A DNA stretch of 64,000 nucleotides from Alloalcanivorax dieselolei B5. GTDB taxonomy: Bacteria; Pseudomonadota; Gammaproteobacteria; Pseudomonadales; Alcanivoracaceae. Numbering within the stretch: position 1 is the first letter of the stretch; the number at the start of each line of letters is the position of its first letter. The notes below the pieces were generated by a model. That model was not told the DNA's origin, ran no database searches, and worked only from the letters and a program-made list of their open reading frames with translations. Location of the stretch: contig NC_018691.1 of assembly GCF_000300005.1 (NCBI RefSeq), positions 1,550,001-1,614,000 of the forward strand, given 5' to 3'. Shown piece by piece: positions 51,369 to 59,712 of the stretch. A program made the translations under genes and the position numbers.

Positions 51369-53060
51369 CTAGCGAATAAATTCAGGCCAGGGGTAGGGGT
51401 TCAGTTGCACGCCAACTCTTTCCATGTAGTTACTCCACTCCTTCTTGAGCTGCTTGGTGACGTCCGGGTTTTCTTTGTACAAATCGTTTATTTCGCCTCT
51501 GTCGGAGCTCAGGTCATAAAGCTGCCACTGTCCGGTTCCATTCGGAGGATCGATCCAGAGCATTTTCCAATCGCCTTTGCGAATCCCTCTTCGGCTGAAT
51601 AACTCCCAGCCCACGGCGTGGTCCTGTTCCGGCATGACGTCGATCTCACCGGAAATCATGGGAAGCCACGAACGCCCCATCGGAGCGATGACACTCCTTC
51701 CCTTGTACTCGTTGTCGGGCACCGGGACTTTGGCGATATCCAGTACCGTGGGAAGGATGTCCATCACATTTATTACACTCCTGTTCGGGGTGCCGCCGCC
51801 GTCCATGCCGGGCATGTTGATGATTAATGGCGAGGATATGCCACCTTCGGAGGTCATGGTTTTGGTTCCGCGAAACGGGGTGGAACTGACATGCGCCCAA
51901 TGGGGGCCGTACATGACATAGGATGTTCCGGTACCCATGTTCTCCGTGCTGTTGTCGTAGTGGGCGAATGTTGCTTCGAAAAGACCTTTTCCCGTAGTGC
52001 CATCCGCGCCGTTATCCGAGAAGAAGAGAATCAGGGTGTTTTCCAGATCCCCGGAGGATTTCAGATAATCAAGAACACGGCCAATATTATGATCCATGTT
52101 GTCAACCATCGCGGCGTATATCTCCATGCGCTTCGCTTCGCGCGCTCGCTCTTTATCAGGAAGTTCCCGCCAGATTTCCGCCAAGTCCTCATCTTGGAAG
52201 GTTGTGTCGTCTGAATCAATGATGCCGAGCGCTTTCATTTTCTTTAAGCGCGCGTTTCTGATGTCCTCATAACCAGAATCGTAACGGCCTTGATATTTTT
52301 TGATGTAAGCGTCTGGTGCTTGAAGTGGCCAGTGCGGCGCGGTGTAGGAAAGCATGGCGAAGAACGGAGCTTCGGATTCGGACTCATGGCGCTCTTTGAG
52401 ATAAGTGAGCATTTTGCTCGTATAGAAATCAGAAGAATAGAAACTCTCGGGTAGATCCGTGGGCTCATCATTCTCGGTGTATTGAGCTTTCGGCATCTTT
52501 TCCCGGCCGGGGGGAATAAAGGCGCCGTCCTGAGTGAAATGGTTGGCGGCTCCGTCCAGTAGCGCGAAGGAGCGCTCGAAGCCTCGCGCTCCGGGACGAG
52601 TGGCTGCCGATCTGCCGAGATGCCATTTTCCAGTCATGTACGTATGGTACCCATGATCGAGCAGTATCTGGGGTAAAGATAATGCTTTATCGTTCAACTC
52701 GCCTTCATAACCGGGCTTTCCTTGCGCCCCCGGAGTCAGAGGCAGATTCTCGGCCATGGTGCCAAGACCGACCAGATGGTGATCGGCGCCAGAGAAGATT
52801 TGTGCCCGCGTTGGCGAGCAGGCCGGTGCCACATAAAAATCGGTAAAAACGCTTCCTTCATTCGCAAGGTCATCCAGGTTAGGCGTATCAATTTCCCCAC
52901 CGAAAGCGCCGACGTCGGAATAGCCCAGGTCATCGGCCACGATGACCAGGATATTCGGGCGCTCCCCGGGTTCAGAATTGGCCGAGAAAGCGGTTGATGA
53001 AAGGCAAGAAAAAGCGAATAAAAACAGAATTCTGGTCCACTCTCGACGATGGCGCGGCAT
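51369..53060 (-). CDS. Exported arylsulfatase (formylglycine type)
   Basis: A 563-residue sulfatase with signal peptide (about 1-27, STAFSA). Metal ligands are VADDLGYSD (D43, D44); the active-site motif is C81-S-P-T-R followed by A, so Cys is to be converted to formylglycine. Further motifs are YMTGKWHLGR and FFSDNGADG. It hydrolyses sulfate esters in the periplasm or outside the cell. Length and sequence style are of the broad arylsulfatase A/AtsA-like group, so aryl or alkyl sulfates are both possible. No formylglycine-generating enzyme or anaerobic maturase gene is in the window. It lies between the porin and octaheme cytochrome genes, 28 bases after the porin. Confidence 0.9.
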   Translation of the reverse strand: MPRHRREWTRILFLFAFSCLSSTAFSANSEPGERPNILVIVADDLGYSDVGAFGGEIDTPNLDDLANEGSVFTDFYVAPACSPTRAQIFSGADHHLVGLGTMAENLPLTPGAQGKPGYEGELNDKALSLPQILLDHGYHTYMTGKWHLGRSAATRPGARGFERSFALLDGAANHFTQDGAFIPPGREKMPKAQYTENDEPTDLPESFYSSDFYTSKMLTYLKERHESESEAPFFAMLSYTAPHWPLQAPDAYIKKYQGRYDSGYEDIRNARLKKMKALGIIDSDDTTFQDEDLAEIWRELPDKERAREAKRMEIYAAMVDNMDHNIGRVLDYLKSSGDLENTLILFFSDNGADGTTGKGLFEATFAHYDNSTENMGTGTSYVMYGPHWAHVSSTPFRGTKTMTSEGGISSPLIINMPGMDGGGTPNRSVINVMDILPTVLDIAKVPVPDNEYKGRSVIAPMGRSWLPMISGEIDVMPEQDHAVGWELFSRRGIRKGDWKMLWIDPPNGTGQWQLYDLSSDRGEINDLYKENPDVTKQLKKEWSNYMERVGVQLNPYPWPEFIR

Positions 53061-53088
53061 TGTGAGCTCCTTTTTTCAGGCGTTGAGC

Positions 53089-54210
53089 TTAGAGAAGAAA
53101 GCTGTGTCTTATACCGATCTGGAAGGCGCGTGGGTCCGCGCCGGTCGGCAGGTTGGAAATAAAGCTCGGCGGTCCCTGCAGGCCACCCACCTGGGCGTGT
53201 GTTTGAAAGTCGTATTTCGCGTTTTCTTCGTTGTAGATCTTCGAATAGCTGATATACAGATTGGTGGATCGGGTCAGGAAGTATGAATAGCCCACCATGC
53301 TGAACTGAGCACCGGAATCGTCGATTCCCGAGACTCCGGATGCCTTGGCGTAGGTGCCGGCGAAAACATGCTTGCCATTGCGATACCAGACCGGGATGCC
53401 GAAGGTGGTTCGCGTCATGCCATTGGCGTAGTTGGGATCGTCGGTGGTCTGCCGGTCCACCACGATGGCCGCGTTCAGCCCCTGCTTGGGCGAATAGCTC
53501 AGCACGAACCGGTTACCACGAATCCGAAAGTCATCCACGGCGGAGATTGAGCTGCTGTCCTCCGTGCGCAGGTGAGAGTACAGAGTAAACCAGTTCCCAT
53601 GGGTATAGGTAAGCGTGCCGCCGTAGAGTCGGCCGGCGTTGCCGGAGGTGGTGAGCTCTTCGTTTGGGCGCGCGAAAAAGTAAGAGGTGTTCAGTCCTTT
53701 CCAAGTCGGGGTGCTGTATTCAACAACGTTTCGAACACGCCCGCCTGCTGACGAAGAGAAAGTCTGTCCATTGCCGTACACGAGCGGCAACATCAGCGTG
53801 CTCATGCCCATATAAACCGCCGCCCCATCCCATTTAAGAATGCCCGTCGGGTTGTGTACCTGAAAGTAGCCGGCTCTAAGAGCGCCGTAGCGGCGACTTT
53901 TCAGGCCAATGTGGCATTGGTCCTCGCAAAAGCCGTTGTTGATCGAAGACGGTTCAGTACTCCCGGAGCTGTCGAACATCGTCTGCGCAACGGCATACAC
54001 GCTGAGGTCATCGTTGATTTTATGGTCGGAACGCAGGGCGACCCAGGAGTAGGAGTCACTGATCTTGAACTGGTCCTTAATATCCGGAGTGGCACCAACG
54101 TGCTCCAAGGTAAGATTGATAGCACCGTATATTGATAAGCCCTCCGCTTTTAGTGGAGGGCATGCCAGTGAAGCACCGAGCACTGTCGCAATAGCGAACT
54201 TTCTAATCAT
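53089..54210 (-). CDS. Gram-negative general porin family protein
   Basis: A 373-residue exported protein with a signal peptide (about 1-22, PPLKA before EGLSIYG). The mature start EGLSIYGAINLTLEHVG and end QIGIRHSFLL, with beta-barrel alternation and SRRYGALRAGYFQVHNPTG, fit the Gram-negative porin (OmpC/Omp32-like) family. One Cys pair (CEDQC) is present. It probably admits the substrate of the sulfatase to the periplasm. It is the first gene of the porin-sulfatase-cytochrome block. The upstream 230 bases are AT-rich, with a short GCTATCGA shared with the LysR box. Confidence 0.85.
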   Translation of the reverse strand: MIRKFAIATVLGASLACPPLKAEGLSIYGAINLTLEHVGATPDIKDQFKISDSYSWVALRSDHKINDDLSVYAVAQTMFDSSGSTEPSSINNGFCEDQCHIGLKSRRYGALRAGYFQVHNPTGILKWDGAAVYMGMSTLMLPLVYGNGQTFSSSAGGRVRNVVEYSTPTWKGLNTSYFFARPNEELTTSGNAGRLYGGTLTYTHGNWFTLYSHLRTEDSSSISAVDDFRIRGNRFVLSYSPKQGLNAAIVVDRQTTDDPNYANGMTRTTFGIPVWYRNGKHVFAGTYAKASGVSGIDDSGAQFSMVGYSYFLTRSTNLYISYSKIYNEENAKYDFQTHAQVGGLQGPPSFISNLPTGADPRAFQIGIRHSFLL

Positions 54211-54442
54211 GGAAACCCCTTGTTACTTTTTTTGCTTATACGGAGAGTTTTTATTTTCTTGACACGCGATCCTTATTAGGAAGCGTCTGAAGCCGCATGC
54301 TAGGTTGGGGGGGCTATCGACAAAAATGATTTTTTTGAATTGTTATCAGCGATGGGGGCGATGATTGGCTGGATATCCGGCTCCACGCTCATCGGCGGGG
54401 AATGCGGAGTTGTGCATGACGGGAGAGGCGATGGTGGCGTAC

Positions 54443-55345
54443 TTAGGACGCGCCGTCACGCGGTTTGGCGCCCTTGAGAACCCGGCGGATCTGTTTCGCG
54501 AACGCCTGACTTGTGGTCGGGGCGGCGGCGCCGCGCATCCACAGCAGCCCCGGGGTGCGGATCGGTGTGGGGTTCTCCAGGGGCACCACGCTGACGCCTT
54601 CAGAATCGGCGATGGCGATCTCGCCGACGATACCGGCCAATTCTGATTTTCGGACCAGCTGGATCATGGCGCCGATGGAGTCCAGTTCCACCACCACCTG
54701 AGGTTGAGCGTTGGCGGAACGGAAGTGTTCGTCAATAAGCTGTCGCGTGGAGTATTGGCGTGGGAATAGGGTCATAGGCAGGTTATTCAGCTCGACCATT
54801 CGCACGCGCTTGCGGGTCGCAAAAGGGTGCCAGTTCGCGACCACCAGAACCATTTCCTCGTTATACAAAGGTTCGAACCATAGGTCGTGATCGTCCGGCG
54901 GCCGGTAGGCGATGCCGAGATCCAGGTCGCCGGATTTGAGCCGTTCGACGATGCGGTGTTGGGGCAACTCCTCCACTTTGATGCGCAGGGCCGGGTAGCG
55001 GTCCAGGAAGGCGGAGATGCAGGCCGGCACCAGCCGGGTGTTGAAGCTCTGAATCACCGCCACGCGCACTTCGCCCTGCACCGCATCGGTGGGCTGGTGG
55101 AGCGTGCTGACGGCGCCGTCGATCTGCTGCAGGGCTGGCATGATGCGGCTCAAAAAGGTGTCGCCGGCCTCGGTGATTACCACCCGTTTACCAATTCGCT
55201 CGAACAAGGGAGTGTCTAGTTCGGTTTCCAGCTGCTTGATTTGATGGGACAAGGTTGACTGCGTGACGTGGCACTTCTCCGCAGCACGAGTGAAGTTGAG
55301 GGTTTCCGCCAGAGTGGCGAAGTAGCGCAAATGTCGCAGTTCCAT
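54443..55345 (-). CDS. LysR-family transcriptional regulator
   Basis: A 300-residue regulator with an N-terminal winged helix (LRYFATLAETLNFTRAAEKC, VTQSTLSHQIKQLE) and a periplasmic-binding-protein-like effector domain (VRVAVIQSFNTRLVPACISA, LDLGIAYRPP, LAGIVGEIAIADSEG). CynR-like by sequence style. It is divergent from the citrate-synthase-fold/CoA-transferase operon; copy B of the shared 48-bp box lies in between, and copy A precedes the hydrolase operon 11 kb away. It is therefore the best candidate for a regulator of both operons, with a pathway intermediate as inducer. Confidence 0.88.
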   Translation of the reverse strand: MELRHLRYFATLAETLNFTRAAEKCHVTQSTLSHQIKQLETELDTPLFERIGKRVVITEAGDTFLSRIMPALQQIDGAVSTLHQPTDAVQGEVRVAVIQSFNTRLVPACISAFLDRYPALRIKVEELPQHRIVERLKSGDLDLGIAYRPPDDHDLWFEPLYNEEMVLVVANWHPFATRKRVRMVELNNLPMTLFPRQYSTRQLIDEHFRSANAQPQVVVELDSIGAMIQLVRKSELAGIVGEIAIADSEGVSVVPLENPTPIRTPGLLWMRGAAAPTTSQAFAKQIRRVLKGAKPRDGAS

Positions 55346-55364
55346 AGGATGTCTCTATTTAGTG

Positions 55365-55412
55365 ATGCTATCGATCATTTTCATGGATATTTATCACTTT
55401 TAACCACTATAG
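55365..55412 (+). promoter_or_regulatory. Shared 48-bp regulatory box, copy B
   Basis: From GATGCTATCGATCATT through TTCATGGATA and ATCACTTTTAACCACTATA, it lies between the LysR gene and the divergent operon. It matches copy A (43046-43093) at 37 of 48 ungapped positions. It contains ATCGAT and several T-N11-A spacings expected of LysR sites. Confidence 0.72.
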
Positions 55413-55483
55413 CCCGGTTCTAGGCTTTATTGAAAGCGGCGCCGCCGCGAGGCGGTGATTCATTGATCGACTGGATGAGAATA

Positions 55484-56296
55484 ATGAAGATTGGTAAGGA
55501 AACGGTTCCAAGAACCGCCATTTGTACTTCGAACCAGGACACCATCGTGGTGCGCGGCCTGGACCTTTGTCAGGACGCCATCGGCAAACTGTCCTTCACC
55601 GATTATTTTTATCTGCTACTCACCGGTCACCAGGCGACGCCGGCTGCCCGGGCGGTGCTGGATGCCACCCTGGTGGCCATCGCCGAGCACGGCCTGGTGC
55701 CCAGTGTGCAGGCGGCGCGTATGACCTATGCAGCGGCCCCGGAGGCAGTTCAAGGCGCGGTGGCGGCTGGTTTGCTTGGCTGCGGATCGGTGATCTTGGG
55801 GGCGGCCCAGCAGGCCGGTGAACTGTTCGACGCTATCGAACGGCGCACTCAGGAGCAGAGCGAGGAACTGGACCGCGCGGCTCACGTGGTGGTAGCGGAG
55901 TACCGTACTGCCAAACGCGCCATCCCCGGTTATGGACACCCGCTGCACAAGGCTCGCGACCCGCGCGTGGAAGCGTTGTTCAAGACCTCGAGGGAAGCCG
56001 GTGCTGGGCAGCGTTATGTGGACATCGCCGAAGCGGTGGAGCGGGTGATTCCGGCTGTGATGGGCAAAGACCTGCGCCTGAACGTGTCGGCGGCGATTCC
56101 GGCGGTGCTGCTGGGCGCGGATTTTCCTCTTAAGGCCCTGCGCGGCGTGCCGATCCTGGCGCGTAGCGCCGGCTTGATCGCCCATTTGTTTGAAGAGATG
56201 AACCATTCCATTGGATTCGCCCTGTCTTATCAGGCCGCCCGGAATGTGGAGTATCAGGGGGAAGTCCCCGCCGGCTTTCGGGAGCAACGGTCATGA
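55484..56296 (+). CDS. Citrate-synthase-fold protein (citryl-CoA lyase-like)
   Basis: A 270-residue protein matching the short citrate synthase/citryl-CoA lyase group. The conserved His of the family is present at about residue 152 (IPGYGHPLHKARDPR). By eye, the other two catalytic positions differ: the HGG-type His is replaced in GSVILGAAQQAG, and the Asp of NVDFY is Ser (NVSAAIPAVLL, about residue 202). Ordinary citrate synthesis is therefore unlikely; C-C cleavage or condensation of a CoA ester is the inference. ATG 55484 has GGATGAGA upstream; ATG 55475 is an alternative. Its stop overlaps the CoA-transferase start (ATGA). Confidence 0.8.
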   Translation: MKIGKETVPRTAICTSNQDTIVVRGLDLCQDAIGKLSFTDYFYLLLTGHQATPAARAVLDATLVAIAEHGLVPSVQAARMTYAAAPEAVQGAVAAGLLGCGSVILGAAQQAGELFDAIERRTQEQSEELDRAAHVVVAEYRTAKRAIPGYGHPLHKARDPRVEALFKTSREAGAGQRYVDIAEAVERVIPAVMGKDLRLNVSAAIPAVLLGADFPLKALRGVPILARSAGLIAHLFEEMNHSIGFALSYQAARNVEYQGEVPAGFREQRS

Positions 56297-57438
56297 TCAA
56301 GGTTCTCGAAGGCGTTCGGGTGATTGAGCAGGGTACGTTTATCACAGGTCCGAATGCGGGCATGTTGCTGGCCGACCTCGGCGCGGAGGTGATCAAGGTG
56401 GAGAAGCCCGGCAGCGGTGACCCGTTCCGGGCTTTCAAAGGCGGCCTTTATAGCCCCCATTTCCAGACCTACAACCGAAACAAACGCAGCGTCACACTCG
56501 ATACCAGGGAGCCGGAGGATCTGGCGTTGTTCGACCGCCTGATCGTCGACGCGGACGTTTATATCCAAAATTTCCGCCCTGGCACCGCTGAGCGCTTGGG
56601 TGCCGGCGAGGAGCGACTACGCGAAATCAACCCGAAGCTGATCTATTGTTCCATCAGTGGCTTTGGCCAGGACGGGCCCGCCGCCGGTCGCCCGGCCTAT
56701 GACACCGTAGCCCAGGCCGCCAGCGGTTTCCTGGGATTGCTGATCAATCCGGAGAACCCTCGGGTGGTCGGCCCGGCCATGGCCGATGCATTGACCGGTT
56801 TCTATGCGGCCTACGGCATTCTCGGCGCGCTCCATGAGCGCCATCGCACCGGCCGCGGTCGGGCGGTGGATGTGTCCATGCTGGAGGCCATGTGCCATTT
56901 CAATCTGGACGCCTTCACCCATTACTTCGCCGAGGGTGAGGTAATGACACCGTACAGCCGGCCAAGCGTGTCCCAGTCCTATGTGCTGGAGTGCGGCGAT
57001 GGCAAATGGATTGCGCTGCACATGTCGTCACCGGAGAAATTCTGGCAGGGCCTGGCCAACGCCATCGATCAGCCGGATCTGTTACGCGATGACCGTTTCT
57101 GCAGCCGGGAGAAGCGAATCGATAATCAGCAACTGCTCATCGACTTGCTTGGGGCGCGTTTCAAACAGCGGGATAGGGAGGCTTGGTGTCGACGCCTGGA
57201 AGAGGAAGATGTGCCCTATGCGCCCATGTACGACAGCAGTGAGGCGTTGAGGGACCCTCAGGCGCGTCACCTGAAACTGGAAGTGAGCGCCCCCCACCCC
57301 GCTGGCGGTGAATGGCGCACGGTGCGCTCACCAGTGAGTTTCGATCATCAGCCGCCGCTGACAGTAAGCGCTCCGCCGGAGTTGGGGGATTACAATGAAG
57401 CGTTGCGCTCCTTGGTCCAGACTCGCCTGCTGGAATAA
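56293..57438 (+). CDS. Class III (CaiB/BaiF) CoA-transferase
   Basis: A 381-residue CoA-transferase: VLEGVRVIEQGTFITGPNAG at the start, DLGAEVIKVEKPGSGDPFR, NRNKRSVTLD, and the catalytic Asp at about residue 193 in RAVDVSMLEAM. It moves CoA between carboxylic acids without a ping-pong acyl-enzyme release. Coupled by an ATGA overlap to the citrate-synthase-fold gene, it probably makes the CoA ester that the lyase-like protein acts on. Donor and acceptor acids are unknown; a C4-C6 hydroxy-dicarboxylate from ring cleavage would fit. Confidence 0.88.
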   Translation: MIKVLEGVRVIEQGTFITGPNAGMLLADLGAEVIKVEKPGSGDPFRAFKGGLYSPHFQTYNRNKRSVTLDTREPEDLALFDRLIVDADVYIQNFRPGTAERLGAGEERLREINPKLIYCSISGFGQDGPAAGRPAYDTVAQAASGFLGLLINPENPRVVGPAMADALTGFYAAYGILGALHERHRTGRGRAVDVSMLEAMCHFNLDAFTHYFAEGEVMTPYSRPSVSQSYVLECGDGKWIALHMSSPEKFWQGLANAIDQPDLLRDDRFCSREKRIDNQQLLIDLLGARFKQRDREAWCRRLEEEDVPYAPMYDSSEALRDPQARHLKLEVSAPHPAGGEWRTVRSPVSFDHQPPLTVSAPPELGDYNEALRSLVQTRLLE

Positions 57439-57543
57439 GACCACTCGGCTGGCAGGGCGGCCGCGACAATATGCCACATTCCCTTCTGCCCCCGTACCGC
57501 TAGGCTTGCGTGCCAAAGTGTCCGCGTTCGCCTGGAGGTTTTC

Positions 57544-59712
57544 TTGTCGCTGCCGTTCCCCGTCTTTCCACGTTATGCCCTGTCCGGTTGTTTGTTCTGC
57601 GCGGCCCTGTGGCCGGGAGCGGCCTGGTCTCAGCAGCAGCCCCATGTATTGGAGTCGGTGGAAGTGGGCGCGGACATCGAGGCCCAGCCCCGGCCGACCA
57701 CCACCGCCGGACGGCTGAGCCTGGAACCCCGGGAGGTTCCGGCCACCGTTAACCGCGTGGACCGCGAGGACATCGAACAACAGGGCCTGCGCAACCTGAT
57801 CGAGTTGTATCGCAGCGCGCCGGGCGTCAGTGCCGGCAACATTCCCGGTTCGCCGGCCACCGCCGTGATGCGCGGCCTCACCGACGTGGGTTATCTGTTC
57901 GATGGCGTGCGGGTGGCGGATCCGGGCATGGTGGCGCGCAACCTGGACACCTGGAACCTGGAGCGGGCGGAGATTCTCAAAGGGCCCGCCTCGGTGCTGC
58001 ACGGCACTGGCGCCCTCGCCGGCAGCATCAATCTGGTGCCGCGCAAGGCCAGCCTGGCAGGGGACAGCCGCGAAGGGATGATTTCCTATGGCAGCAATGA
58101 CACCGTGCGTCTGGGTGTCGGCGGCAACAAAATGGTGAGCGACCGGTTGGCGTTGCGCGCCGATCTCAGCCACGGCGAGAGCAACGGCTACATCGACGAC
58201 ACCTCGTCCCGCACCAACGCCCTGACCACCAGCCTGTTGTTCCAGGCCACCGAACGGCTCACCCTCAGCGCCGCCTTCGATGTCTACCAGGACCGTTACA
58301 CCACCCCTTATCAGGGTGCGCCGTTGCTGCCGGCCTCGGTGGCACGGGATCCCAGTGACGTGGTGTCCGGCGGTGATCTGGTACTGGACGAATCGATCCG
58401 CGACAACAACTACAACGTTCGTGACGGTGCCATGACCGCCGACAGCCAGTGGCTGCGCACCAAGGTGGACTATGAACTGACGCCCGACTGGCGGCTGGTC
58501 AACGAATTGGGCCTGTACAACGCCAACCGCGACTGGGCCAATTCCGAGGATTTCACCTATAACGATGGCACGGGACTGATGGATCGTGGCACCACCCGCA
58601 TCAACCACCATCACCGCTTCGCCTCCGAGCGGGCCTACGCCGCCTATGACGGTTACTGGGGCGAGCGTCGCCATCGCTTCACCGCCGGCGTGGAATACCA
58701 GTACACCGACTTCGACACCCGCCGCCGCTTCGGCACCACCACGGCGGTGGACCCGTTCAACCCGGACCGGGGCTATCTGCCGCCCAACTCGCCGGCGAAC
58801 TACACCTCTTCCCGGGTTGACTACGACAGCACTGTCTCCGGCCGCGCCCTGTTTGTGGAGGACGCTCTCAACCTGACGCCGCGCTGGCTGATGGTGGCGG
58901 GTTTGCGCTACGAGTACCTGGATCTGGACCGGGGCATCGATGATCTCGACGCCGGCAGCCGCGAGACTTTCGGCCAGACCTTCGAGGATCTGTCCTGGCG
59001 GCTTGGCACTGTTTACGACCTGACCAACACCACGCAGGTGTTCCTGCAGTACAACCGGGCCTCGGCTCCGGTGGGCGGGCTGTTGCTGAGCAACGCCACC
59101 AATGCCCGTTTCGATCTGACCACCGGCCGCTCCATGGAAGCCGGGGTCCGCGGCCAGTTGTGGGATAACCGTTTGACGCTGATGACCTCGGTGTACCGCA
59201 TTCGTCAGGACGACATCATCACCCGTGACCCCAACAATGCCGGCCTCTCGATCCAGGGCGGCAGCCTGGAATCCAAGGGCGTGGAAGTGGATCTGACCCT
59301 GCGCCCGCACCCGCGCTGGTGGCTGAACCTGAACGGTGCCTTCAACGACGCCGAGTACACCCGCATGACCAGCAGCAGCGGCGCCGACCAATCCGGCAAC
59401 CGGCTCACCAACGTGCCGGAGAAAACCTGGAATCTGAGCAGCGCCTACACCTTCGCTCCGTTGCCGGTCACCGTCGGCGGCGCGGTACGCTACACCGGCG
59501 ACTTCTTCACCGGCACCGCCAACCAATACCGGGTGGCCAGCCGCACTTTGCTGGACGCCTGGGTCGGCTACCCGCTGGCCGGCGGCACCCTGACCCTGCG
59601 CGGGCGCAACCTCACCGACGAGTTCTACGCCGAGTGGTCCGGCTACAGCCCCACCCAGGTGTATATCGGTGAACCGCGCACCGTGGAACTGGGCTGGACC
59701 GGCCGCTTCTGA
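57544..59712 (+). CDS. TonB-dependent siderophore receptor
   Basis: A 722-residue receptor starting at TTG 57544, five bases after GGAGG; no in-frame ATG precedes the signal peptide (about 1-29, AAWS before QQQ). The plug shows EVPATVNRVDREDIEQQ, AVMRGLTDVGYLFDGVRV and ERAEILKGPASVLHGTGALA; the barrel ends VELGWTGRF. It resembles FhuE/FpvA-type hydroxamate receptors in the plug. No Fur box was seen in the 105 bases upstream, and the CoA-transferase gene ends just before it, so read-through from the catabolic operon is possible. Its stop overlaps the PepSY gene start (TGATG). Confidence 0.87.
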   Translation: MSLPFPVFPRYALSGCLFCAALWPGAAWSQQQPHVLESVEVGADIEAQPRPTTTAGRLSLEPREVPATVNRVDREDIEQQGLRNLIELYRSAPGVSAGNIPGSPATAVMRGLTDVGYLFDGVRVADPGMVARNLDTWNLERAEILKGPASVLHGTGALAGSINLVPRKASLAGDSREGMISYGSNDTVRLGVGGNKMVSDRLALRADLSHGESNGYIDDTSSRTNALTTSLLFQATERLTLSAAFDVYQDRYTTPYQGAPLLPASVARDPSDVVSGGDLVLDESIRDNNYNVRDGAMTADSQWLRTKVDYELTPDWRLVNELGLYNANRDWANSEDFTYNDGTGLMDRGTTRINHHHRFASERAYAAYDGYWGERRHRFTAGVEYQYTDFDTRRRFGTTTAVDPFNPDRGYLPPNSPANYTSSRVDYDSTVSGRALFVEDALNLTPRWLMVAGLRYEYLDLDRGIDDLDAGSRETFGQTFEDLSWRLGTVYDLTNTTQVFLQYNRASAPVGGLLLSNATNARFDLTTGRSMEAGVRGQLWDNRLTLMTSVYRIRQDDIITRDPNNAGLSIQGGSLESKGVEVDLTLRPHPRWWLNLNGAFNDAEYTRMTSSSGADQSGNRLTNVPEKTWNLSSAYTFAPLPVTVGGAVRYTGDFFTGTANQYRVASRTLLDAWVGYPLAGGTLTLRGRNLTDEFYAEWSGYSPTQVYIGEPRTVELGWTGRF

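Noticed and set aside
54307-54350. Third copy of the LysR-type box upstream of the porin
   Set aside because: Only GCTATCGA and TTATCA are shared, at different spacing. Too weak to annotate as a site, though worth testing with the two good copies.
57328-59526. 732-codon open frame antisense to the TonB receptor
   Set aside because: Composition is dominated by Gly, Val, Gln and His, with no motifs; the receptor on the other strand is unambiguous.
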